Shown one piece after another: positions 22,005 to 34,015 of a DNA stretch of 64,000 bases. Source of the stretch: Tritrichomonas musculus (lineage: Eukaryota > Parabasalia > Tritrichomonadida > Tritrichomonadidae); assembly GCA_039105265.1 (NCBI GenBank), contig JAPFFF010000005.1, positions 1,116,001-1,180,000 of the forward strand, written 5' to 3'. The notes beneath the pieces are model-generated. The model was not told the origin of the DNA and did no database searches. It saw nothing but the letters and a program-made list of their open reading frames with translations. A program made the position numbers and the translations under genes. Position 1 is the first letter of the stretch; every line of letters starts with the position of its first letter.

Positions 22005-23909
22005 ATGAACAAACTTACCCAATCCCGTGAAATAAAAAAGAAAATGAACAAAAATAGGAACGAAATTAAAAGTTTAAAAATGAGAATGGGCAAAAAATAT
22101 CAAAAACTAGAAAATAACGAAGACCAAAAAATTCAAATCAGACCAAAAGCTTCAAATGTTTCCAATACAACAAAAACATATGTGAAAAATGTTAAAAATA
22201 ACGCAAGGAAACACAAAAATCATAGATTATGGAGTGAAAACATTAAATTATTATTCCTGGGTGTGCTTTTAATGTCATATCCTTGTTACAGATTGCTAAG
22301 TCAATCATTAATGATTCCAAGTTACTCGACGTTGATAAGATTTATGAATTTTCATTGTCACATATCAACTGATATGATTACCAATATTGATTTAGTTCAT
22401 AAAATATGCGATAAATACAGAGAGAGCACAAAACTTAAAAAATCAATCAAAATTCCTGGCGTTTTAGCTGTGGATGCCATATCTTTTGATCCATATATAA
22501 AAATTCATAATAATGGGACCGTTAGTGGTGTAATTGGCCATATTCAAATTAACAATGAAGAATTAAATAAAATAAAATCAGTTATTAAAGAACAAGAGCA
22601 ACTAATTAAAAATTTGAAGAATATAACTATTAATTCGGCATTTGTATATCAATTCCAGCCATTAAGTTATGAATATAAATGTTTTACCGTTTTTGTTCAG
22701 GCCTCTACTTCTGGAAAGGCCAAATATGGTCAAATTAGCACTTTGAAAAAGTTATCAAAGATTTTAAATGAAAACAATTTTTCTGTTTTTTCATATGCTT
22801 CAGATGGAGATTCTACTTATCATCCGTTGATTAGAGATAATGTTTTAAGGTGGAATCCTAAAAATCGGCCAATATTGAATTTTTCAAAAGAATTATTTAT
22901 AAATGATCCATTGCACGTTTTAAAAAGAGGACGTTATAAATTAATTTCAAAAAAAGTTTGCACTTTAGAAAAAAATTCGCCATCTGTTTCAATTAATAAT
23001 TCAATAAAAGAGGTTTTAAATTTACCAAGCGAAGTGTTTTTAAATTCTAGATTTACAAAAATGCATGATGATTTGACTCTTAAACTTTTTGATATCAAAG
23101 TTTTTCAATTATTAGAAGAGATGGGTATTTATTCAACAAGTTCATATTATTTACCGTATACTTTACTTATTCTCTCGATTTCAAATGAAAACATTACAAT
23201 AGATGACCGTGTCGATTTTTTAGAAATTATTTCGTATTATATGAATTTTTATAAACAATTGACAAAATCTGTTAAAAATGTCTGCCCTCAAAAATCAAAC
23301 AATTCATGTATAATCATGTTTGATAACCAAATGATTGACGACTTAATATCTACATGTGTTTCTATTAATTCATTTATTGAATTGTTCTCTGGCAGCATAT
23401 GTTTAAATCGACTAGGAACAAATGCACTGGAGCATCATTTTGGGTTAATGAGACTTAAAGCACATTACAAGCATTCATATGATGCTTATTTAGAAAATGA
23501 GGTGAAGACAAAAATGCTTGAAAAAATTGAGAACGAAATTTTATCAAATATAGTTCGTTCAAGAAAGCCAACTTTTGGTGTAACCATGGAAATTACAGAG
23601 GAAATTTATGGAGAAAAATCTCTTTTTACAAACGAACAATATGCATATTCAATACTTTCTACCTATGGTTTCCCAGTAAAGAAATTGAATTTTAAGATGA
23701 GTAAAAATGACGTACACTATGCTTATTTGAGTTTCAAACAAAAGTTAAATCGTATTACTGAAAAAGGGAAAAGACGCTGCGATTGTGCTTTTAATTCTAG
23801 AGACGTTGCTCATTCATACTGCAAAAGTTGTGGAATACGTAGTAGGCAAGATAGTGCATCAATTTTGCACTCGGATAAGGTTGCATGCGTTTGCAGTAAT
23901 AATAAATAA
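22005..23909 (+). CDS. DDE transposase (P/hAT-like group), intact, with C-terminal Cys cluster
   Basis: Transposase of 634 aa starting MNKLTQSREI. The first 80 residues are Lys/Asn-rich. Likely catalytic residues: Asp in GVLAVDA (about 156), Asp in SDGDSTYH (about 267) and Glu in GTNALEHHFGLMR (about 475). Between them INDPLHVLKRGRYKL (about 300) resembles the DPxH..K block seen before the insertion domain of P/THAP9-type and Mutator-like transposases. The C-terminus has CDC, CKSCG and CVC, a probable zinc-binding cluster. No stop or frame change is seen and the element ends are perfect, so the copy may be functional. A truncated relative is at 4918-5766. Family placement is an inference; DNA-binding specificity is unknown. 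Confidence 0.8.
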   Translation: MNKLTQSREIKKKMNKNRNEIKSLKMRMGKKYQKLENNEDQKIQIRPKASNVSNTTKTYVKNVKNNARKHKNHRLWSENIKLLFLGVLLMSYPCYRLLSQSLMIPSYSTLIRFMNFHCHISTDMITNIDLVHKICDKYRESTKLKKSIKIPGVLAVDAISFDPYIKIHNNGTVSGVIGHIQINNEELNKIKSVIKEQEQLIKNLKNITINSAFVYQFQPLSYEYKCFTVFVQASTSGKAKYGQISTLKKLSKILNENNFSVFSYASDGDSTYHPLIRDNVLRWNPKNRPILNFSKELFINDPLHVLKRGRYKLISKKVCTLEKNSPSVSINNSIKEVLNLPSEVFLNSRFTKMHDDLTLKLFDIKVFQLLEEMGIYSTSSYYLPYTLLILSISNENITIDDRVDFLEIISYYMNFYKQLTKSVKNVCPQKSNNSCIIMFDNQMIDDLISTCVSINSFIELFSGSICLNRLGTNALEHHFGLMRLKAHYKHSYDAYLENEVKTKMLEKIENEILSNIVRSRKPTFGVTMEITEEIYGEKSLFTNEQYAYSILSTYGFPVKKLNFKMSKNDVHYAYLSFKQKLNRITEKGKRRCDCAFNSRDVAHSYCKSCGIRSRQDSASILHSDKVACVCSNNK

Positions 23910-24978
23910 ATAAGAAATCATTTTCATCAAAATTGTTTTTTTTTTAAAAAATTATTAAAAAAGTATTTTAATCATTCAATGCACACAGAAATTTCATTAA
24001 AATCGCATATATACCTTTATTTTTATAAAATTAATAAACAAATTTACTCATCCATTTTTGATTATCAGATATCATTTTGATATAACTTCATGAAAACAAT
24101 TTATTATGGATATATATCGATATTTATTTTGTAAATTGCTGAAAAATCTATTTTATTTATGGAAATTCTTTGCTTTTTTGTACTTTTTTTTGAAAAGAAA
24201 ATTGAATAGACAGGATAAAAGTCTTTTGAAATTAAAAAATGAATTTATCTTAAAATTGAGCGATATTTTTTATTAAAAAAATTAAATATAGCATCATTTT
24301 TTTGCATTGAAAAAATATATATTTTTATTAAAATCGTATGAAGATTTGCTTGGTGAAAACACCTCTCTAGTTAGTAAATTGAGAAAAAAATAAATTTGAG
24401 TTAAAAAACTTATATTTTAAATAGATTTTATTATTTTTTGAATACTCCTCTGAATTCACTTCCTAATTATTGAATCCACTTCCTTGTTTTTTTACAGACG
24501 TTATGAAAAAAGGCGCCCTTTTGTTTTGAAATTGGTATCGCATCCGAGCAAATGCATTATTGATTGGTTCCGCTGCTGATTCCACCAGCAGATTGTTTGT
24601 GATCGACGCAAAATAAGGAAACAATTTTAATTATAAATTGTCAGATGCGATATTAAAATATCATTTGCACGTAAAACAACAAGAAGGTAACCTCAATAAG
24701 AAAACTCAAAGCACGAACTAATAACAACACATTCCTCACTAAATAATATAATAAAAATACTAAATTTAAACTAATTGTTTTTTATTTTTTTTTTTTTTTT
24801 TCAATAATATTATTAAAATATTATTTTTAATAATTATATATTTAACATTGTTCATATTTAATCATTTCTAAATTAATTTTTAAAAATAATTTAATAAACT
24901 ATTTAAAAAGTTTCAATCAAAATTATCGTTTACTTTTCTTTTTTACAAACAATTATAAAGTTTGATCAAAATGGACAA

Positions 24979-25457
24979 TAGACTTGTTATTCTCCGATTC
25001 TCTAGATCGATAATTGATTGACTTTTTGATATCGATACATAAATATGCACAGATTCTCGAGATCGATTACAGAGATAGAGATTTTTTTTTCTCAGCTTTT
25101 GATATCAGAATTTTCAATTAAACTTTTTGATAAATATATTATCGTAATTCATTCTCAAATATTTCATAAAAAAGAATGTATTTTTTTGATTTTAATCTTA
25201 AAATAAACATCAATACATTCTATTATTTATTTTTAAATATTATAAAATCACAAATACCAATTATAAAAAAAGAAAAATCTGTTTGAGATCTCGAGATCTC
25301 GGTAATTGATATCAAGTTTAAAATTATTTTTATATCACATTTCATATCTGATATCTTGATAATCGATAATCTCGATATCAGATTTTAAAACTGATAATCG
25401 AGTATCAGATGCAAAAAAGTGTCGTTTTTGATATCGATTCTCAAAATAACAAGTCTA
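24979..25457. mobile_element. ~480-bp MITE, copy 3 (8-bp TSD)
   Basis: Third copy of the 2259-2736 family, flanked by perfect ATGGACAA repeats (24971-24978 and 25458-25465). It interrupts the MULE-1 transposase gene. Confidence 0.9.
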
Positions 25458-25631
25458 ATGGACAAATATCGCTGCAATTAGGAACAGCAACTAATGTATT
25501 ATCTGAAAAAACATTTTCTCATCGCGATCATGCAATTTATTTGACAAATCCACCATATGATAATCGAAAACCTCTCATTGATAATTTCATTGTTCTTTAT
25601 TTTTTGAGAACATTTAAAAAAAATAAATATA

Positions 25632-26621
25632 GTAGTGTCTATAAGTGGCCACGCTCTCAATTAAGTGGCCACGGTGTCAGATTAATTCAAAAAGTTTATA
25701 TAAGATTTTAATTCAAAAAGTTTTATAAATGAAAAATAAAATAGCAAAAATATACAATTTCTATCAATATTCGTGATTAACTAATAATCATTAGAGATCA
25801 ATTAACTTATTTATTAATCTTTTACATTGTATAATCAAGAATCAATATCTTAATTTTTACTAATACAATCAAAACAAAATCAGCAAAACAAAAGTTTGAT
25901 CTAACTTATCATTATTTCTTTCCAATCTTTTAGATCGATATTTAGTAATTATTAGAGGGTAATGTTTCTTTGAATCAGGATAAGACCATCCAAATGAAAG
26001 CATTAGTTGGATTTAATGATTTGTTTTGTTGATTTTCTTGAAGCGCTAGTAAAAAATAAGATCCTGAATAAGTTTAAAAGCGATATTAGAGAATAAAGCT
26101 GCTGCTTTTCAGTGAATAAATGTAGGTATCAAATTGATGCTGAGAAAAGCATCAGCAATTTATTTTTTGTATGTCGATATAGCGAACGTAAGAAGGCAGG
26201 GACTAGATGATGCTGAGTTATGATTTCATAAATGTAGATAATTTTTGAGAAGAAAAAAATGGTTACTAATTGAATTTTATTGATCTTTTTATTCAAATAA
26301 ACGGCACCATATTGCCGTTTTATACCACAATTATTTGAGTGGATTTTGATTTTTTTGACACCTTAAAAACGAATTTTTGCATCCACATTTTTCTTAAGAA
26401 AAAGTAGGAAATTGTGACTGTGCCATTTTACACCTACATTATTGAAATGAATTTCTTATTTTCTGACACCTTAAAGATGGCCACGGGAATAAAAATTTAT
26501 ATCCTTTGAATTTTTTAAAAATTTGAGAGCATGCCATTCTATTCCCTAATAATTTCAGTGGAGTTGATTGTCAAATCACCGTGGCCACTTAATTGAGAGC
26601 GTGGCCACTTATCGACACTAC
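25632..26621. mobile_element. ~990-bp TA-inserting element with doubled GTGGCCAC motif
   Basis: Ends GTAGTGTC followed by ATAAGTGGCCACGCTCTC and, 14 bases on, a second GTGGCCAC; the right end is the inverse. TA flanks both sides (25630-25631 and 26622-26623). No ORF inside. Removing it with one TA restores the surrounding transposase frame, confirming the ends. Confidence 0.85.
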
Positions 26622-27981
26622 TATATACGTTTTCACAGACACATAAATTAAAAAACCCAAAAAGAATTGATAATCAAATATTTACAAATTTTTTGCTAAT
26701 TTCAAGGCATCAAACCAATTTATTTAAAATATATTACCAAGTTAGTGGTTACTATTTTGCAATACAAATTATTAATTTATTTAATACAATTAAATATAAA
26801 AAAATACATAATGTGAAATTCAAAAAGAACGAAAGAACAGTTTATGTTTATAGCAACATAATTATTAAAAATCCTAATCCGAATAGTCCTTTTCAGATAA
26901 TAAAAAACAAAGGAATGCAAGAATTATCTGATTTTTACAATAATCAGTCTGAAAATAGATCTATTCAAAATCCGATTACTGCAACAATATTTTACACAAT
27001 AGCTCCATTTAATTGCAAAACTATTAAAAGGCAAAAGCACAAGCAAATGAATCCAGATGATTCAATTGAAAGTATTCTGAAAAATTATGGAGGATTTCTT
27101 TTCAGATTTCATCCAACAGAAGAGGTTGATTTAAACCAAAATCAATTTAGCATTTTTTCTTGGTTTTCACCTTATTTTTTAGATATTGTAAAATCTCATC
27201 AATTTGAACAAGCAACCACAATTGAACTTGACGCCACTTTTCGAGCTCTGGCACCATATGCTATTTGTGTTCCTCATCTTATTTTCCGAAATACTGGGAT
27301 TCCACTAGCTATTTTTATTTCACCTTCTGAGAAAACGTCATTATATAGTATTTTTTTTGAATCTCTCATAAAGTTAGATGAATTTAAAGAAAATTCTGAA
27401 GAAAATTCACTTTTTCTTAAATTCAAAAATAAAAAATATTTAAGTGATGAACATAAAGCATTTCAAAAATAAGCGAAAAATAATTTAAATATTACAGTCA
27501 TTGCATTAGCCGTGCAGCGAGAATTAATGCCTGTAGAAGAGACATATAATATTGATGAATATTTAGCTTTGTTTCTGGTTAAATTGTGGACAAAGATTAT
27601 ATCTGATGGAAATAAGAAAGTAAACATATAATCATTAAAATTTTAATCAATTTAAAAATAAATAAAAGATTAAGAATAAAGAATTATTTGTTGTATTTTA
27701 TTATTGTTGATTAGGTGTAATTGATATTTACAACATTTGTGTAAAATCAGAGATTTTGAGCAATTTCAATGAGATCGTTTAGTGAGGAATGTGTTGTTAT
27801 TAGTTCGTGCTTTGAGTTTTCTTATTGAGGTTACCTTCTTGTTGTTTTACGTGCAAATGATATTTTAATATCGCATCTGACAATTTATAATTAAAATTGT
27901 TTCCTTATTTTGCGTCGATCACAAACAATCTGCTGGTGGAATCAGCAGCGGAACCAATCAATAATGCATTTGCTCGGATGC

Positions 27982-28365
27982 TATTGTAAGAGAAAATGTG
28001 CTTATAAACCCACAAAAAGTTTAACTTTTTCTTTATATAAAAGTCCACATAAACAAAATTTGAAACAAAAAAAAATATTTTCAATAGTTAAAAAAATAAT
28101 TATATTTTAATCTTTTTATGGTACATAATTTTTACCGATACTTACCGCCATCCGCGGGGTCTCGACTCGGCTTCGCCTCGCTCGACGCCCGCTAGGCGGT
28201 ATGTAGTCTCGGTAAAAATTATGTAAAAATATAAAAAGATTAAAAATTAATATTTTTATACATATGAAAATATTTTTTTTTGTTTCAATTTTGTTTATAC
28301 GACTTTATAAATAAAGAAAAAGTTAAACTTTTTGTGGGTTTATAAGCACATTTTCTCTTATTATA
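27982..28365. mobile_element. foldback element X, copy 2
   Basis: A 384-bp copy, seemingly identical to that at 6678-7059, including the G+C-rich core (about 28136-28214). It is flanked by 15-bp direct repeats CATTTGCTCGGATGC (27967-27981 and 28366-28380). The left TIR of MULE-1 holds the same sequence without the insert, proving a true duplication. Confidence 0.9.
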
Positions 28366-29244
28366 CATTTGCTCGGATGCGATACCAATTTCAAAACAAA
28401 AGGGCGCCTTTTTTCATATAATAGATAATTCACCTTTATAACCGTTTTATTTCAATCTCTCAAAAAGTTCATCTCAATGATAGAACTTTTTCTCTCAAAA
28501 AGTGGTATTTTTTTTACCTGGTCGGATCTTTCAAAAAGTTTCTTGTTGTAAAATATTTCGTGCCGATTTTAATAGATCCCAATTCCTATGACATTTTTGA
28601 GTGATTAAGAAGCATTCATGTAGGGAATTCGTCGAAAAAATTTTAAATAAAACATTTTATATTTTTTAGATATTTTATAATTGGATTATATAATGATTTA
28701 TATAATTATTTGTGCAAATTTTTTCAAGATATGAATTAAATATATTTTTGTGAGTATAAATAACTTTACTTCTGAATTTTATTAATTTCAATAGAAATAT
28801 AAAAATATAATTATTTATACATAAGTATGAATTATATGTGCATATTAATATTCAATTTAGTTATATCATATATTATTAGTTTATATTTAAAATTAATATA
28901 CAATTTTAACTTTAATAATTAAGAAATATATAGATTAGATATAATGATTTTTCAATATTTTAAGAACGATCATTTTCTGCAAATTAATAAATAATCAATT
29001 GAATTAATTATATTATCTTTTCTTGAAAAAATATTCATTCTCTCAATATTTTATTACAATTTAATTTATAAACCGAGCAACTTTTCATAAGAATTGAATT
29101 ATATAATCGTAAATAATTATAATTTTATAACTAATATTTTGCGTTTTATAATTAATAAACTATAATTTTTTTTATTTTTTATTATTATTCAATGCAATTA
29201 AATTATTGTTACCAAAGTTAATTCAAGAGAACATAAATATTTAA

Positions 29245-31367
29245 GGTTCTCCTTTCAAATTCAAAAGATTAAATTCAATGAGATTTCACAAATAAAATAT
29301 ACATAAATATCGTTTTTAAAAATGAATTAAAATATGAAATTTATATAGATATATATTTTAAATGATTGAATAAAAATATTTTTATGGAATCTTATCGATT
29401 TTGTTTTTTTACAGATAGAAATCATAGAATTTAAAAATCAGGAAAATTTTGAATGAAATAAGATTTAATCGTTGAGGCCTTATTTTTTTATAGGTGGGTC
29501 ACTTTTTTTTTGACTTTAAAAAAGTTCTTTTTTTCTTCGAATTTTAAGAATTATTCAGTAATTTCATAATATATATTTATATAACACATATATGATAGGA
29601 TGCAGTTGTTAAATTAAGTTTTGAACTAATATTCATCAACTTTTTTTTTATTACATGATATGCAATATCACAAGTTCAAATGAATTAAAATACATATTTC
29701 TATTATTTTATGATATTATCTATGTCATACATCAAGAATGACCTGGAAACAATATAAAATAATTAATAGATTTCTCTAAAAAGTTAAAATAAAAGGTATT
29801 TTTAATGTTCAGAAGTATATAAAAAAATTGAATGTTTTCTTTTTTGATATTTAGTTTCTTCATCGCCCAGGCTTTTTATTGATATAGTTAGTTATAACAT
29901 AACTTCAAAGATAAAAGTTAGTTGGAAAAACATGTTCAAAAAGTTGAATTAGTTAACGGAATGATTCAATTTTGGAGCCACTTGGTAAGAAATTATAAAC
30001 GGTCAAACAATAAATTTGGTATAAATAAAGGTAAATTACAATCAGATATATGTCCTAGAATATTGGACCTTTATTAAAAAATCACAAAAAATTAAAATCA
30101 GCTTTTTTTTATTCAATTTTCTCTCAATTTATAAAAATAGCTTTCAAATATTTTTTATATTTTTTCCCTTATTGAAATTTTGAGATTTTTAGAAAAAGCA
30201 ATATCTTAATTTAAAATTAATTTAATCTATATTAATATTATTATTTCATAATTGAATATTATATTAAAAATATATATAAATGAGATATTTCAATTTAAAT
30301 TTAAAAAGCAAAGATAATCAATAATAATAATTATTTTATATTTATTTGAATTTTTAAAATTTCAAAAAAAACTAATTTTTAATAAAAATTATAAATATAG
30401 CGATTTAAATAGAAATAAACATAATATATATTTATTATAATATTTTAAACATAAATATAATAGTAAATAATATTTTAAACTATTTTATAATAAATCATAT
30501 ACTAATAAATTTTCAAAATCATTATAATCGAATAATTGATTATTTCTAACTTTTTCAAAACGAATTTTTATAGCATGCTTCAATTGTTATATTCAAAATT
30601 TTATGCATAGAAAAAATCATTTATTTCTTTTTATATTTTGTCTTTGATTATAATCAACAAGATATAACTTTAAACAAAATTAAATTAAACAATTAATTTA
30701 AAATTAAAATAGATATTTTTATTCTTAATAAATGAAATTTTCTTATATAAATTGAATGATCTTTTTAAATTCTTTTAATTTTGAGAAAATTATTTCAAAT
30801 ATTTTTGAAAGATTTTATCTACCGTAATTCAAATAATCTCAGACATAAAGAAAAATTCTCAGACATTTTTGAGAAAACTCACTGAAAGACTTTCAATTTT
30901 TTTCAAAAAACTTTCAAAATTCCTACTTTTTCAATGAAGAATAAAAAGGTCAAATATCATTGCCTATTCAAATCATTGAACAAATATACTCTTAAAATAA
31001 TTCTATAGATTGAATAAATTCTTTCAAATAATTAAAAGTTTTCTCAAAAATGTCTGAGATTAATTGAATATATCTGAGATTTTTGGAATTACTGTATACT
31101 ATTTGAATAGTTTACAAAAAAAATATGAAAATTTAAATTATTCATAAAAACTTTATCTTTAATATTTATGAACTATAATTAATATTATATTTTATTATTA
31201 TATGTAATCTATCTAATGGTGCAAAAGTTATAAATATTCATTGGTGGCCCACCTATATTTTTTTAAATTTTCACAAAAACTTTTTCCGAAAAATGCTCTA
31301 TTGAATTATTTATTCTATGAGTTAATTCAATATTGAATGATTTACATTTTTTTTGGGAAGGAGAACC
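29245..31367. mobile_element. 2.1-kb TTAA-flanked non-autonomous element
   Basis: The ends GGTTCTCCTT and AAGGAGAACC are flanked by TTAA (29241-29244 and 31368-31371), as for piggyBac or Kolobok. It contains no ORF of note, is very A+T-rich, and holds a TA-flanked MITE. The short TIR makes this call weaker than the others. Confidence 0.55.
30822..31095. mobile_element. 274-bp TA-flanked MITE
   Basis: The ends TA-C(C/A)GTAATTC pair inverted, and CTCAGACATTTTTGAGAAAAC near the left end recurs inverted near the right. TA on both sides (30820-30821 and 31096-31097) suggests Tc1/mariner/pogo mobilisation. Diverged arms suggest some age. Confidence 0.6.
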
Positions 31368-33199
31368 TTAAAAAAGTTTTTCTCATTGTTTTTATTTTGG
31401 CATTTTGCACCAATAAAATTAATAATATAATGTAAAAACAACATTTCTCAAAAATGAGCGCATAACCAATATATTCTATTCTCATATGAATAATTCAGAT
31501 TAAGCCAAAACATATACATAAAATATATATAAATTTAACGAGCGAATTTTTAAATATTCTACTTTTTTTCAAAAAAATGAATTTCATAGACTTTAAACCT
31601 TCGAAAGGTCACCCTAAAATATTAACCTGACCTCAAATTTTTTTTTTGGGTCACTACCCAAAAAAAAAAATGAATAAAGGTGCGAGAACTAAATATACAA
31701 AAAATAACCGTTTTTTAATTTTTCAAATATCTCATAATATTTTAAATATTTTATACTATTTAAAATAAATATAATATATCTTTATTTTATAATAATTAAA
31801 AAATAATATTTTATTTCTTGAACCTCATTATAGATACTGAAAAATGCATATCTATTTTGGGTAACAAAAAACTAAATAATTCAATAAATAATTGTTATTT
31901 TTGTTTGATAGATGCTTATTAATGTTTTTAATTATATCAGAAATCTTTATAAATGATAAAATTAAGATTTTATATTAATTTAGCTGAGATATATTTAAAA
32001 CACAATCAAAAAACTAATATTTTAAAAATATCTCAATTTTTTTTTGTTTCTATGGGGATAACTACTTATAATTTTACTGCATTTTTTATTTGTATTATTA
32101 TATTTTTAAATGAAATGAAATGGCTCGGGAGACGCCATTTTAGTTTTTTTAAATCAAATTCAGAGAAGTAGGATTTATTTCTCTCAATTGCATTCAATTT
32201 TCAAAATTCAATAAAAAAGTATAGATATTTGATATTTCAAGTTGAAAGGAACATATAGTAATTTTACATATTATTTGATACATGATATATTATGCAAAAA
32301 AATCATTTTCGTTGAGTTTTGGATGAGTCAGTCAAATATTAAAATCAACATATCTTTATTAAATTTTATATAAATTGGGAATGTAATGCATTATTTCGGT
32401 TTATATCAACAATATATTTCTTATTAAGCTTGAAATTCCTCATTTAAATCTAAATTTGGCAAATAAAAAGCTTTTTTATTTTTGAAGTTCCCATGTAAAA
32501 AATGGCCCTATCATTCTCAATAAAACTTATCTATTATATTAAATGTAATATTTAATGCTTATAAACATTTTTATATACGAAACGTTAGAGCCGTTTTTAA
32601 GATACAAATGCTATTTCTATATGGCCAAAATTGTTTTTAATATTTGACTATCCATTCAATTAATTGATAAAGCTTTATTAAATATATGTTTTTATTGATT
32701 TTATTAAATTCTGAGAATTAGGATTTATTCCTCTCAATTTAAAAAATGGACAAAAAAGTAAAGAAAAAGAGCATTTCTATTTAAGAAAACTTAATAAAAT
32801 TTACAAAAACTAAATATTGCATTGAAATATTTATGAATATATATTTATTATTGTATGAAAAGGAAATTGATGAAAAAATTATTATTAGCAGGGATACCAA
32901 AAGGGCAGCCCGGGCAATCTCGGGCAAATAAACGGTCTCCGCCCGATGAAGTGCTCGAAATTAATTTCGGGCAAAATACGTTACCCGAATAAAAAAATTT
33001 TTTGGCACTTTTTGTTTCTCGGGCAGAGAAAAGTGATCTGCCCGCATTTGCCCGAATTGATAATTGTATTATTTCATTGAATATTTTAATTTTTTTTTGA
33101 CAAGAGTATTAATACAGTATTATTGAGTAGATATTGATTTTATTTTCCTCAATGTAAAATAAAAAATATAGTAGATATCAATTGCATTTTTATTAGTTT

Positions 33200-33439
33200 T
33201 CATTCAGTTATGTTTTGATAAAAATCTTCTATATCTTGAATGAAATCAAAAATATTTATTTTTTTAATGAAATGAAGTATTGCAATTATTGTATCATAGT
33301 TTTTTTTAGAGCAGCAATCTAATAATATTTCGCCTATATATTCTGAATCAGCAATAATGATATTTTTCAGAGAATTAAAATTATAAATTTTGAGTGTTTT
33401 AGTCGTATCGTCGTTTTTAAAATTAAAAATTTGAATTAT
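33200..33439 (-). pseudogene. partial coding fragment inside the hAT element
   Basis: An open frame of about 79 codons without ATG. It reads TLKIYNFNSLKNIIIADSEY, then GEILLDCCSKKNYDTIIAIL, and ends EDFYQNITE before a TGA. The composition is much less biased than the surrounding A/T runs, which suggests real coding origin. It does not look like a hAT transposase. It may be a captured piece of a host gene. Confidence 0.3.
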
Positions 33440-34015
33440 TTACGATAATTGTGTTGAAGTTCATATTAGGATATTTCAAAAAGCTTATATCAATGTATAT
33501 TTTATTTATTATTTTTATTTTAATTATTTCATTATATCAATAAAAATTTATTAATTATTTATTTTTTATATTTATTAATATATTTTATAAAGAAGAAATA
33601 AATCAGAGACTTTATTTTTTATTGATATATTCTAATAAAGAATATTGTATGCAATTATACTGTAAAAATTTGAATATTATAAGTATTGAATTTATGATTG
33701 TATTCAAAATTTTGAATATTATTAGTAAAAAGTTTCATTCTTATTTGTATAATTTTTTATAAAAGAATCTTAATAGATTCTTATTTTGTTATTTAACAGT
33801 AATATTAAAAATTGGAAAGTTCAATAAAACAAAAAAAATTAATATTCAAAAAGTGAAAATAATCAATATTTAGTTTCGGGCTTTATCAAAAAGTTATATT
33901 CTTATTCAATTTTCTTTATCAAAATTTCGATTTCTTTTAAATAATGGAAGCAAATACTTGAAGCCAAATTCCCCTGTAAACTTATTGATGGCAGTAGTTG
34001 TTAATTTAATGTTAT

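Larger units (their letters stand above)
21281..24366. mobile_element. 3.1-kb autonomous-looking transposon, AGAGGTG ends, 8-bp TSD
   Basis: Perfect 17-bp TIRs AGAGGTGTTTTCACCAA, flanked by CTAGTTAG on both sides (21273-21280 and 24367-24374). It sits inside the pogo-like element and carries one intact transposase gene. The first bases are shared with the elements at 31676, 34943 and 50466. The 8-bp TSD fits hAT or P-like elements. Confidence 0.9.
19126..24501. mobile_element. pogo-like element inside the left TIR of MULE-1
   Basis: Ends ACGTCTGTTAAAAAAC and its inverse (GTTTTTTTACAGACGT), flanked by TA (19124-19125 and 24502-24503). The other MULE-1 TIR shows the uninterrupted site with one TA, which proves the boundaries. 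It carries a DDE_1 transposase gene (minus strand) and is itself interrupted by the element at 21281-24366. Without that insert it is about 2.3 kb. Confidence 0.9.
24921..27630 (+). pseudogene. MULE transposase of MULE-1, interrupted and shortened
   Basis: Coding sequence begins before the MITE at 24979-25457, continues through FDQNGQISLQ / TNVLSEKTFSHRDHAIYL (25458-25630), is cut by the TA-inserting element at 25632-26621, and resumes to 27472. With that element and one TA left out, the frame runs straight through. Readable core: TTIELDATFRALAPYAICV (first Asp), then KYLSDEHKAFQK (second Asp). A stop follows at 27470-27472. After it only a short piece resembling the end of the protein remains (to about 27630), so the part with the catalytic Glu has been deleted. 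Compare the fuller relative at 45341-47586. Confidence 0.7.
18950..28592. mobile_element. Mutator-like element MULE-1 with ~415-bp TIRs, containing five nested insertions
   Basis: The outer ends match inverted for about 415 bp: left 18950-19125 plus 24502-24743, right 27779-28592 minus the insert at 27982-28380. Flanks share GACATTTTTGAG in direct orientation (18938-18949 and 28590-28601), which includes a 9-bp TSD ATTTTTGAG, as expected for Mutator. The interior carries a broken MULE transposase gene. Insertions: a pogo-like element in the left TIR (itself holding another element), a MITE and a TA-inserting element in the transposase gene, and foldback X in the right TIR. Confidence 0.85.

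Noticed and set aside
31216-31405. TGGTGCAAAA inverted pair as another transposon
   Set aside because: No TSD, and the pair straddles the end of the TTAA-flanked element, so it is probably chance or an old scrap.
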